This document shows, in pieces, positions 1 to 7,232 of a stretch of DNA of 64,000 nt (position 1 is the stretch's first letter; each line of letters opens with the position of its first letter). Both the position numbers and the translations under genes were made by a program. The notes under the pieces were generated by a model. It was not told the origin of the DNA and ran no database searches. It saw only the letters and a program-made list of their open reading frames with translations. Origin of the DNA: Oleidesulfovibrio alaskensis DSM 16109 (GTDB lineage: Bacteria > Desulfobacterota > Desulfovibrionia > Desulfovibrionales > Desulfovibrionaceae); the NCBI RefSeq assembly GCF_000482745.1, contig NZ_AXWQ01000013.1, positions 1 to 64,000 of the forward strand, in the 5' to 3' direction.

Positions 1-250
1 CAACTAGCTAATCAGACGCGGACTCATCAGCACCCGGAAGCTTGCAAGCAGAGGCCCCCTTTACCCTTTCAAGACTATCCGGCATTAGCAGTCGTTTCCA
101 ACCGTTATTCCGGTGATGCAGGTAGATAATCCACGCGTTACTCACCCGTGCGCCACTTTACTCATCCCCGAAGGAACTTTCGCGTACGACTTGCATGTGT
201 TAAGCACGCCGCCAGCGTTCAATCTGAGCCAGAATCAAACTCTCCAGTTA
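1..250 (-). rRNA. rrs: 16S ribosomal RNA, 5' part
   Basis: Read on the minus strand, positions 243-233 give the conserved AGAGTTTGATT near the 16S 5' end, followed by TGGCTCAG, GCTGGCGGC and the start of the V1/V2 region (AACACATGCAAGTCG, GGGTGAGTAACGCG). The gene runs off the left edge of the window, so only about the first 250 nt are present. The mature 5' end near 250 is estimated from the usual handful of bases before AGAGTTTGAT. Confidence 0.97.
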
Positions 251-322
251 GAAAACTGAAGCCATAAAATTCTATGGCCAAAATAAAGCTGAACTTATTT
301 CCTGTCCAACTCGCTATTTAAT

Positions 323-333
323 TGTCAAAGAAC
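323..333 (-). promoter_or_regulatory. boxA-like antitermination site in the rrn leader
   Basis: The minus strand reads GTTCTTTGACA, close to the bacterial rrn boxA consensus (TGCTCTTTAACA), about 75 nt upstream of the 16S gene and downstream of two promoters. In other bacteria boxA recruits NusB/S10 for rRNA antitermination. The placement is right, but the assignment rests on sequence similarity alone. Confidence 0.5.
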
Positions 334-385
334 TCCAAAAGACCCGCCCTTGAAGCAAAAAGCGTTTCTCGCTGCGGGGACGGCC

Positions 386-414
386 TTTTTAGACGAACCC
401 GTTTTCCGCGTCAA
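386..414 (-). promoter_or_regulatory. rrn promoter P2 (proximal)
   Basis: On the minus strand a -35 TTGACG (414-409) is separated by 17 bp from a -10 TAAAAA (391-386). An A/T-rich tract lies just upstream (415-440), resembling an UP element. The discriminator after the -10 is GC-rich (GGCCGTCCCCGC), a common trait of stringently controlled rRNA promoters. Confidence 0.6.
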
Positions 415-497
415 CAATTTTTTTACTTTTTTTTTCAAAAACCGCTGAGCGGTGTCTGCAAAGAGCGTTTGTCTGCGCCTCGTTGGCGCGGAGAGGG

Positions 498-525
498 AAT
501 CTACGCTGAAGCAAGAAAAAGTCAA
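498..525 (-). promoter_or_regulatory. rrn promoter P1 (distal)
   Basis: On the minus strand -35 TTGACT (525-520), a 16-bp spacer and -10 TAGATT (503-498) form a second promoter about 110 bp upstream of P2, again with an A/T-rich upstream tract. Tandem promoters are usual for rRNA operons. The rest of 251-705 holds the rRNA leader and the short upstream region of the divergent gene at 706; I see no other gene there. Confidence 0.6.
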
Positions 526-705
526 CAGCTTTTTTCAAATAAAAACAACAAACATCTCAACACTCTTAATTCATAAGACTTTTGTCATGAAACAAACGCC
601 GTTACAGCATGATAATCCGAGGGCATGTACCACCCTATGCGCTGGCGCACGGCGTGAAGATGCGCTACACACAGCAATCACATTTTATTGACCGGAGAGA
701 ACCAA

Positions 706-1320
706 ATGGGTTTTTTAAATGCAAGCAGCAGCTTTACGCGCTTCAGGATTACCGACGACATACCCAAGGAACTGTGGGGACAGATACCGGAAAAACTCAA
801 GCAGTTCGGCTTTAAAGAAATAGAGGACACAGCCGATGAACGCGGCTGGGGCTGGGTTTGTTTCGATGATATGCTGGATCCGTGGTGGCGTGCCGCTCCG
901 CCGGAAAAAGGCAGCTACATAACATTTTCTCTGCGGCTTGATACGCGGCGCCTGTCTGCCGCGGTGATCAAGAAGCACCTCGCCCTGGCTTTGCGCGACG
1001 AAGAAGCCCGCAACAAGGATCAGGGGAAGAAGTTCATATCACGCGCGCGCAAGACAGAGCTGAAAGAACAGGTTAAGCTTAAACTGATGGCGCGCACGCT
1101 GCCGGTTCCGGCAGAATTCAATGTTGTCTGGAACATGCAGACCAACGATGTTTACTTTGCTTCCACCCAGTCAAAGGTTGTCGACCTGTTTACCGACTAT
1201 TTCACTCTGACCTTTGATCTGCATCTGGAAGAACTGACACCGTACTCACTGGCGCTGCGTCTGCTGGGAGAAGAAATACAGCCCAGACTGGACGCCGTTG
1301 AACCTACCAGCTTTGCGTAA
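706..1320 (+). CDS. RdgC-like protein, N-terminal half
   Basis: This 204-aa protein resembles the first two thirds of RdgC, the ring-forming DNA-binding protein that restrains RecA. Matching stretches include the early FTRFRITDD segment, the helical AVIKKHLALAL segment and the RARKTELKEQVKLKL block, where E. coli RdgC has a similar VIKQAL and KKTEKDSLKDEV arrangement. E. coli RdgC is about 300 aa; this protein stops where the C-terminal domain would begin, and the next gene resembles that missing part. The ATG at 706 is chosen over the in-frame TTG at 688 because GGAGAG ends 6 nt before it. Family membership is inferred from remembered sequence patterns. Confidence 0.6.
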   Translation: MGFLNASSSFTRFRITDDIPKELWGQIPEKLKQFGFKEIEDTADERGWGWVCFDDMLDPWWRAAPPEKGSYITFSLRLDTRRLSAAVIKKHLALALRDEEARNKDQGKKFISRARKTELKEQVKLKLMARTLPVPAEFNVVWNMQTNDVYFASTQSKVVDLFTDYFTLTFDLHLEELTPYSLALRLLGEEIQPRLDAVEPTSFA

Positions 1321-1335
1321 CCTTAAGGATATATA

Positions 1336-1869
1336 ATGAGCGACACACCATATATGGGTGAACTGACGGATGTTGTTCTGGGGCAGGAATTTCTTACATG
1401 GCTCTGGTTCAGAAGCGAAGCAGGCAACGGGCAGTTCCGCACCCCTGAGGGGGTCACTTTCGGACTGTTCATGGAACAGCGCATATCCGTTCAGGGCGGA
1501 GAAGGTGAAAGCCTGGAAACGGCCACTGTTTCCGGCCCCATGTCCGAGCTGCGCGAAGCACGGCTGGGTCTTTCCACCGGCAAAAAAGTCAACCGGGCAC
1601 TGTTGCGCATCGAACGCGATGCCGACACATGGACTGTTTCCGTCAAAGCTGAAGACTTTCAGATGAACAGCCTGAAAACACCGGTTATTGAAAAAGACGG
1701 TGAAGATGACGACCCCGATGCTGCATTTCTGGAAAAGATATACCTGATCGAGACATGTCTCGGGTATATTGATGAAGTGTACAGGCAGTTTCTTACGGTA
1801 CGTCTGGCTCCCGCTGACTGGCAGGAAGAAGTCAAAGCTCTGCGCAACTGGCTTGCAGCCGGAGACTAG
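1336..1869 (+). CDS. RdgC C-terminal-half-like protein
   Basis: A 177-aa protein starting 15 bp after the RdgC-like gene with its own AAGGA ribosome site. The early FLTWLWFRSE segment, the middle GKKVNRALLRIERD stretch and the following SLKTP resemble the order of features in the C-terminal part of RdgC (TEWVRS, then GKVVTKLAL, then LKRLKF in E. coli). The last 60 residues, rich in acidic residues and ending in two predicted helices, have no counterpart that I recall. I infer that the pair together replaces a full-length RdgC. Alternatively it is an unrelated protein of unknown function that merely travels with RdgC. Confidence 0.5.
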   Translation: MSDTPYMGELTDVVLGQEFLTWLWFRSEAGNGQFRTPEGVTFGLFMEQRISVQGGEGESLETATVSGPMSELREARLGLSTGKKVNRALLRIERDADTWTVSVKAEDFQMNSLKTPVIEKDGEDDDPDAAFLEKIYLIETCLGYIDEVYRQFLTVRLAPADWQEEVKALRNWLAAGD

Positions 1870-1872
1870 GCA

Positions 1873-2904
1873 GTGAACGCGGCAACGGCAGAAGCAGCGG
1901 GACGGAAGGCTGCCGGACTGGCCGTACGGGCCGGCAGACGTCTTTTATGGGTTATGGCGGTGTTCTGGGGCATTACGCTTATCAGCTTTGCCGTCATACA
2001 TCTGGCGCCGGGGTCGCCCACCGACCTGCAGACAACTCTGAACCCGCAGGCCGGAGCCGACGCCCGCATGCGGCTGGAAAAGCTGTACGGGCTGGACCAG
2101 CCGCTGCATGTGCAATACGGGCAATGGGTTAACCGGCTAATCCGGCTTGACTTCGGCATGTCCATGTCCGGAGACATGCGGCCCGTATGGGACAAAATCA
2201 GCGAGCGACTTCCGCTGACCGTGGGGATGAACCTTGCCTCCATGCTGCTGACGCTGCTCATTGCCCTGCCTGTCGGCATTGCTTCGGCTTACTGGCAGGG
2301 GCGCTGGTTTGACCGCGCCAGCACCGTGCTTGTATTCATAGGCTTTGCCATGCCGGGATTCTGGCTTGCGCTGCTTATGATGCTGCTGTTCGGCATTCAT
2401 CTCGGCTGGCTGCCCATTTCCGGCATAACGTCTCTTGATTACGCCCAGCTGAGCACCACGGGCAAAATACTTGATGTGGCAGCGCACCTTGCCATGCCGC
2501 TGTTTATCTATACGTTCGGAAGCCTCGCCGGCATGTCACGCTTTATGCGTTCTTCCATGCTGGAGGTACTCCGGCAGGATTACATACTGACAGCCCGCGC
2601 CAAAGGGCTGGGGCTGGGCACGGTGATTTTCCGCCATGCACTGCGCAACGCCCTGCTTCCGGTCATAACCATTCTGGGGCTTTCTGTACCCGGCCTTATA
2701 GGCGGCAGCGTGATCATAGAATCCATTTTTGCCCTGCCCGGTCTGGGGCAGCTTTTCTACGGTGCCGTCATGGCCCGTGATTATCCGCTTATTATGGGAA
2801 ACCTTGTTCTGGGTGCGGTGCTTACTCTGGCAGGCAACCTGCTGGCGGACGTCTGCTACGGACTGGCCGACCCGCGTATCCGCTCTGCACGGGAGGCTCG
2901 CTGA
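1873..2904 (+). CDS. ABC transporter permease, DppB/OppB type
   Basis: A 343-aa integral membrane permease of the peptide/nickel (BPD_transp_1) family. An N-terminal membrane segment (about residues 24-44) is followed by a periplasmic region with the family GLDQPLHVQYG stretch, then about five more membrane helices. The ATPase-coupling EAA loop is visible as EVLRQDYILTARAKGL. The GTG start lies 3 bp after the stop of the previous gene, with GGAG upstream. The partner permease follows at once, but no binding protein or ATPase gene is present nearby, so the substrate (peptide, nickel or other) cannot be told. Confidence 0.9.
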   Translation: MNAATAEAAGRKAAGLAVRAGRRLLWVMAVFWGITLISFAVIHLAPGSPTDLQTTLNPQAGADARMRLEKLYGLDQPLHVQYGQWVNRLIRLDFGMSMSGDMRPVWDKISERLPLTVGMNLASMLLTLLIALPVGIASAYWQGRWFDRASTVLVFIGFAMPGFWLALLMMLLFGIHLGWLPISGITSLDYAQLSTTGKILDVAAHLAMPLFIYTFGSLAGMSRFMRSSMLEVLRQDYILTARAKGLGLGTVIFRHALRNALLPVITILGLSVPGLIGGSVIIESIFALPGLGQLFYGAVMARDYPLIMGNLVLGAVLTLAGNLLADVCYGLADPRIRSAREAR

Positions 2905-2905
2905 C

Positions 2906-3763
2906 ATGGCCGGTTTATTTCCCCTGCGCGTGGGTCTTTTCTTTCGCAAAGCAGCAGGACGTTACGGCATGCTGTGGACCGGCGCAGCCATAGTTGGCAG
3001 CATGTCCGTACTGGCGCTGCTGGCACCGTGGATAGCACCCTATGACCCCACGCTTCTCAATGTTCATGCCATACTGCAACCGCCCAGCACGGTGCACCCT
3101 TTCGGAACAGATGCACTGGGGCGCGACATTTTTTCGCGCATGCTGTACGGCGCGCGGGTATCTCTCTGGGTAGGGTTTGTGGCGGTAGGCATTGCCGCGG
3201 CCATCGGCACTGTTCTGGGGCTGGTGGCAGGCTATTTCCGCGGACTGACCGATGAGATCATCATGCGCTTTGTCGATGTGATGCTCTGCTTTCCTTCATT
3301 TTTTCTCATCCTCGCGGTCATTGCCTTTCTGGAACCGAGCCTTGGCAACATAATGATCGTCATCGGCCTGACATCGTGGATGGGAGTGGCCCGACTGGTG
3401 CGTGCCGAAACGCTGACCCTGCGGGAGCGGGATTTCATTGCGGCATCACGCCTTGCCGGGGCAGGTACGGTCCGCATTCTTTTTATGCACATTCTGCCCA
3501 ACGCCATCGCGCCGGTGCTGGTGGCCGCCACACTGGGCGTGGCCGGCGCCATACTGACGGAAAGCGCCCTGAGCTTTCTCGGGCTGGGAGTTCAGCCGCC
3601 CATGCCCAGCTGGGGCAACATGCTGATGGAAGGCAAAGACGTGATGGAATTTGCTCCGTGGCAGTCTCTCTTTCCCGGTGCGGCCATACTGATCACCGTT
3701 CTGGGGTACAACCTGCTGGGAGAAAGCCTGCGCGACATTCTGGATCCGCGGCTGCGCCGCTGA
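2906..3763 (+). CDS. ABC transporter permease, DppC/OppC type
   Basis: A 285-aa partner permease. The N-terminal membrane segment leads to the family signature HPFGTDALGRDIFSRMLYGAR, and the coupling loop reads TLRERDFIAASRLAGAG. The first start was set at ATG 2906, one base after the stop of the upstream permease, because GGGAGG sits 9 bp before it; earlier in-frame starts lie deep inside the upstream gene. The two permeases would form the heterodimeric membrane channel. ATPases and binding protein must be encoded elsewhere or upstream genes have been lost. Confidence 0.9.
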   Translation: MAGLFPLRVGLFFRKAAGRYGMLWTGAAIVGSMSVLALLAPWIAPYDPTLLNVHAILQPPSTVHPFGTDALGRDIFSRMLYGARVSLWVGFVAVGIAAAIGTVLGLVAGYFRGLTDEIIMRFVDVMLCFPSFFLILAVIAFLEPSLGNIMIVIGLTSWMGVARLVRAETLTLRERDFIAASRLAGAGTVRILFMHILPNAIAPVLVAATLGVAGAILTESALSFLGLGVQPPMPSWGNMLMEGKDVMEFAPWQSLFPGAAILITVLGYNLLGESLRDILDPRLRR

Positions 3764-3815
3764 CTCCGCACCGGTCACCGCAACCCTTTCCCGCGTTGTT
3801 ATGCGGCATTACCTC

Positions 3816-3844
3816 TTGCCGCCCTATACTCTTGAGGGTAGATA
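3816..3844 (+). promoter_or_regulatory. candidate recN promoter
   Basis: A -35 TTGCCG (3816-3821), 17-bp spacer and -10 TAGATA (3839-3844) lie 53 bp upstream of recN, after the permease genes have ended. I see no LexA-type CTG-N10-CAG box overlapping it, although recN is an SOS gene in many bacteria. Confidence 0.5.
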
Positions 3845-3897
3845 CGGTAAAAAAAGTTTTCGCCCAAACCTGTCACCAGTATGTAGTGCACTGAATC

Positions 3898-5511
3898 ATG
3901 CTAGAACTGCTTAGAATCCGAAATCTCGCGCTGATCGAAGATATGGAGCTGGAGTTCGCTCCCGGTATGAATGTACTCACCGGTGAAACCGGTGCCGGTA
4001 AAAGCTTTATCCTCAAGGCGCTCAATTTTCTTACCGGCGACAGATTGTCAGCCGACATCGTACGCGCCGGAGCTGATAAAGCCACGGTTGAGGCGTTGTT
4101 CGCCCTTTCCGACGGCGATCTTATCATCCGCAGAGAACTGACCGCCCACAGCGGACGCAGCCGTCTTTTTATCAACGACAAGCTGAGTTCGCAGGAAACC
4201 GTGCGCGACATGCGCTCTTCTCTTATCATCCATACAAGCCAGCACGGGCAGCAGAAACTGCTGCAACCCTCTTTTCAGGCTGCGTTGCTGGACACGTACA
4301 TGAACCGCCCCGACCTGCTGGAGCAGCGGGACAGCCTGTTGCGCAGCCTGCGCAGCCTTGCCGAAGAAAAAGAAGCCCTGCATGAACGCAGCCGGTCGCT
4401 GGCCGACAGGCGGGAACTGCTGGAATTTCAGCAGCAGGAGATAGCCAAGGTTGACCCGCAGCCCGGTGAAGAGGATGCGCTGCTTGAACGTAAACGCCTG
4501 CTGCGGGGCCAGACTCAATCAAAGCAACTGGTTGAGGATGCGCTTTCGTGTCTTGGCGGGTACGAGGGAGGTATCATTCCCGCGCTGGGCACGCTGGAAA
4601 GCACTCTGCGCCAGCTGGCCGCGGCTCTGCCGGAATACGAGGAGGACGCAACCACCGTGTCCGGCTTCAGGCAGACGCTGCATGACATCGAAGGACGCCT
4701 GCGCCGTCAGCCCGTGCACGATGCAGACGAGGAAGATCTGGAAGAAATCGAAGCCCGGCTGTACGAACTTGCGCAACTGAAGCGCAAGCTCAAACGCTCG
4801 CTGGATGAGATTGTTGACCTGCAGCGGGAAATCGAGGAAAACCTGTCATTTCTAGATTCGTGCGGGCTGGACCTGAAACGGATAGCACGGCAGGAGCAGG
4901 AAACCCGTGAAAAGCTGGCCGCTCTGCTGGAAAAGCTGAATCCGGCACGCCGCAAAGCAGGTGAAAAACTGGCGGCGGACATTGTTGCGGAGCTGAAAGG
5001 GCTGGGTTTTTCCGATCAGGTGCAGGTACGTTTTACCCATACTCCGCACAAGCTGGCAGAAAACTGCATTGAAGAAAAAGCCGGAATGCTGTGGCTGCCC
5101 AACCCGGGCCAGCCCCCGCAGCCGCTGGATAAAATTGCCTCCGGCGGTGAGCTTTCACGTTTTCTGCTGGCCGTGGTGGGACTGATGGCCAGAGAGGAAT
5201 CGGCCACGCTGATTTTTGACGAGGTGGATTCCGGCGTGGGCGGACTGACATTGAACAGCGTTGCAGAGCGCCTGCGCTCGCTGGCATCGCAACGGCAGAT
5301 GCTGCTGATAACACACTGGCCGCAGCTGGCGGCCAAGGCCCAGCGTCACTTTCATGTCCGCAAAGAAGTACATGACGACGCCACATACACCTACTGCACG
5401 GCACTGGATGCAAAAGGCATAAGCAACGAGCTGAGCCGCATGGCCGGCGGCGGTGAACAGGGAGAAGCCTTTGCAGGCAATCTGCTGACACCGCACCTGC
5501 AGCATCGCTGA
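3898..5511 (+). CDS. recN: DNA repair protein RecN
   Basis: RecN is an SMC-like ATPase of double-strand-break repair. This 537-aa protein has the Walker A box GETGAGKS at residues 29-36, long coiled-coil segments (about 150-370) and the C-terminal ABC signature SGGELSRFLLA followed by the Walker B LIFDEVDSGVGG and a switch histidine (LLITHWPQ). It is slightly shorter than E. coli RecN (553 aa). The next gene follows after 25 bp and is probably co-transcribed. Confidence 0.96.
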   Translation: MLELLRIRNLALIEDMELEFAPGMNVLTGETGAGKSFILKALNFLTGDRLSADIVRAGADKATVEALFALSDGDLIIRRELTAHSGRSRLFINDKLSSQETVRDMRSSLIIHTSQHGQQKLLQPSFQAALLDTYMNRPDLLEQRDSLLRSLRSLAEEKEALHERSRSLADRRELLEFQQQEIAKVDPQPGEEDALLERKRLLRGQTQSKQLVEDALSCLGGYEGGIIPALGTLESTLRQLAAALPEYEEDATTVSGFRQTLHDIEGRLRRQPVHDADEEDLEEIEARLYELAQLKRKLKRSLDEIVDLQREIEENLSFLDSCGLDLKRIARQEQETREKLAALLEKLNPARRKAGEKLAADIVAELKGLGFSDQVQVRFTHTPHKLAENCIEEKAGMLWLPNPGQPPQPLDKIASGGELSRFLLAVVGLMAREESATLIFDEVDSGVGGLTLNSVAERLRSLASQRQMLLITHWPQLAAKAQRHFHVRKEVHDDATYTYCTALDAKGISNELSRMAGGGEQGEAFAGNLLTPHLQHR

Positions 5512-5536
5512 AGCGGAAAAGACCGAGGAGACCCGC

Positions 5537-7033
5537 ATGAAACCAACGGACAACATGTCCCAGCAGGAACGGTTTTCCGCGTATGCGGCCAGACTCAGCA
5601 AAATGAAAGAAAGCCGCGCGGTACGCGAGATTCTGGAAAGAGAGCTGCTGCTTGAATTTATCAGAATCAACCGTGGCCGCATCAACGAATTTCCACTCAT
5701 TGAAGCGCAGCAGCGATCCATTTCGGAGCTTTTCACTCTGCGGGGGCTGGAAGACCCGCAGTACGAGCGCGTGAAAAACATCATCACCGGTTTTATACAG
5801 TGTCTGAATAAATACGGAAAAGCGCTGGAAAACCAGAACCCCGACGAAACACAGCAGCTGATACCGGAACTTTCCAATCTGGAAGTGCTGCTGGTCAAAA
5901 GCATTCAGGGGGTGGTGTTTGTCTCGGCGCTCACGCTTGATAATCTTTCCGAAACGCTCACAGGCTATTTCGGCGAGCAGGCTTACAAGACCATTGATAC
6001 CATCATTCAGGAAGAAGAACTGGGCGTAAGGCTGTGGCAGCGGTACTTTGAAGCTTTCATCGACAGTTCGGTGGAGACGGCCTTTGCCGCCATGACCCGC
6101 GAAGAGCAGTTTTCGCTCGGGCGGGAAGGCAACCTGCTGGTGCTTACTTACCGTTTTGACAACCTGCTGCGCACACTGGACGTTTCACCTGCCGCCCCCG
6201 AAAAAAGCCGGATTCAGCTGCGTTTTGAGGATGAAGACGCCAGCTTTGAATCACGCCGCACCCGCAAGCTGGTGATGGATTTTCTGCGCGCGGAAATGGC
6301 CCGAACCGGCAAGCCGTGCAGTGAATCGGATCTGGCCCACGTCAGCCAGCTTATCTGTATCGATCCCTGCACCGCCCAGCTTGATGCGGCCAGAACTTTT
6401 CTGCATTCCGGCGCCCAGCCCGAAGGCACAACTTTTACGCGGGACAGCGCACTGTTTGTGCTGGAACAGGTGGCGGCCATCGCCGCCGGGGCCATCATCG
6501 GCCTTAACGTCATGCGTGAAGATTTTCTGCGTGCGCCGCAGATGCTTACCCCCAAAGAACTTTCCGTTATCCGCGCTCTGCTGGGCCCGTTCAGTCTCAG
6601 AGGGCTGCACCGTGTGATCAGCTTTGTGCTGGAAAGCCAGTTTATCGCTATTCTGCGCCGGTGCTTCGGCGAGGATGCCGGTAAAATGCAGATACGCACG
6701 GTAAGGGAACGCCGCGTACCTGCGGCTGCAGTGGCTGATCTGGAAAAACTGGGCATGAACCGTATACGCCGCAACAAGATATGGCGGCAGGATCCGGATG
6801 ATGATGAATCCATGCTTTTTCTGATGGCCTCAGTACAGGAACTGCAAAACATCATGCACCTTTTCCAGATGGAAGCGGCTCTGACTGACGCAGTGACAAA
6901 GCTGTGGGATTCCGCTGCGTTCAAAGTCGATATCAGGGTGCACATCAATCTTGAGCTGCTTTCACGCACAACAACCAATCTGAACCAGAAACTGGCTGAA
7001 ATTCTGGCACGCTTCGGCATCAGCAGGCTCTGA
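5537..7033 (+). CDS. conserved-looking protein of unknown function
   Basis: I do not recognise this 498-aa protein. It is soluble, mostly helical in appearance, without signal peptide or membrane segments. Residues 1-60 are charged (RAVREILERELLLEF), there is one hydrophobic stretch near 305-320 (VAAIAAGAIIGLNV), and the C-terminus ends in long heptad-like helices (TTTNLNQKLAEILARFG). A GAGGAG ribosome site precedes the ATG. Its position 25 bp after recN suggests a shared transcript but not necessarily a shared role. Confidence 0.75.
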   Translation: MKPTDNMSQQERFSAYAARLSKMKESRAVREILERELLLEFIRINRGRINEFPLIEAQQRSISELFTLRGLEDPQYERVKNIITGFIQCLNKYGKALENQNPDETQQLIPELSNLEVLLVKSIQGVVFVSALTLDNLSETLTGYFGEQAYKTIDTIIQEEELGVRLWQRYFEAFIDSSVETAFAAMTREEQFSLGREGNLLVLTYRFDNLLRTLDVSPAAPEKSRIQLRFEDEDASFESRRTRKLVMDFLRAEMARTGKPCSESDLAHVSQLICIDPCTAQLDAARTFLHSGAQPEGTTFTRDSALFVLEQVAAIAAGAIIGLNVMREDFLRAPQMLTPKELSVIRALLGPFSLRGLHRVISFVLESQFIAILRRCFGEDAGKMQIRTVRERRVPAAAVADLEKLGMNRIRRNKIWRQDPDDDESMLFLMASVQELQNIMHLFQMEAALTDAVTKLWDSAAFKVDIRVHINLELLSRTTTNLNQKLAEILARFGISRL

Positions 7034-7113
7034 CCTGCTCCGCCCCGCCGGGCCGCGCGACGGACACAACTTCTGCGGCAGGCGGCACATAGTTCATTTT
7101 TCCGGAACCGCGC

Positions 7114-7148
7114 AAAAACGCCGGAGACAGCTTTCACTGCCTCCGGCG
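7114..7148 (-). terminator. intrinsic terminator of rnr
   Basis: On the minus strand an 8-bp CGCCGGAG/CTCCGGCG stem (7148-7141 with 7126-7119) is followed by TTTTT (7118-7114), about 85 bp after the rnr stop. It also separates rnr from the convergent gene ending at 7033. Confidence 0.75.
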
Positions 7149-7232
7149 ATATGGTGTACGGTTATTCACTCCACCGGCAATGCTCTGCCGGCCGTCTAAA
7201 ACAGCGGCATCCGCCGTGCCGGAGTGTCTGCG

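Noticed and set aside
1320..1336. Frameshift or sequencing error breaking a single rdgC gene
   Set aside because: The second gene has its own AAGGA ribosome site and ATG, and the first ends in a clean stop with a plausible C-terminus; it looks like two real genes.
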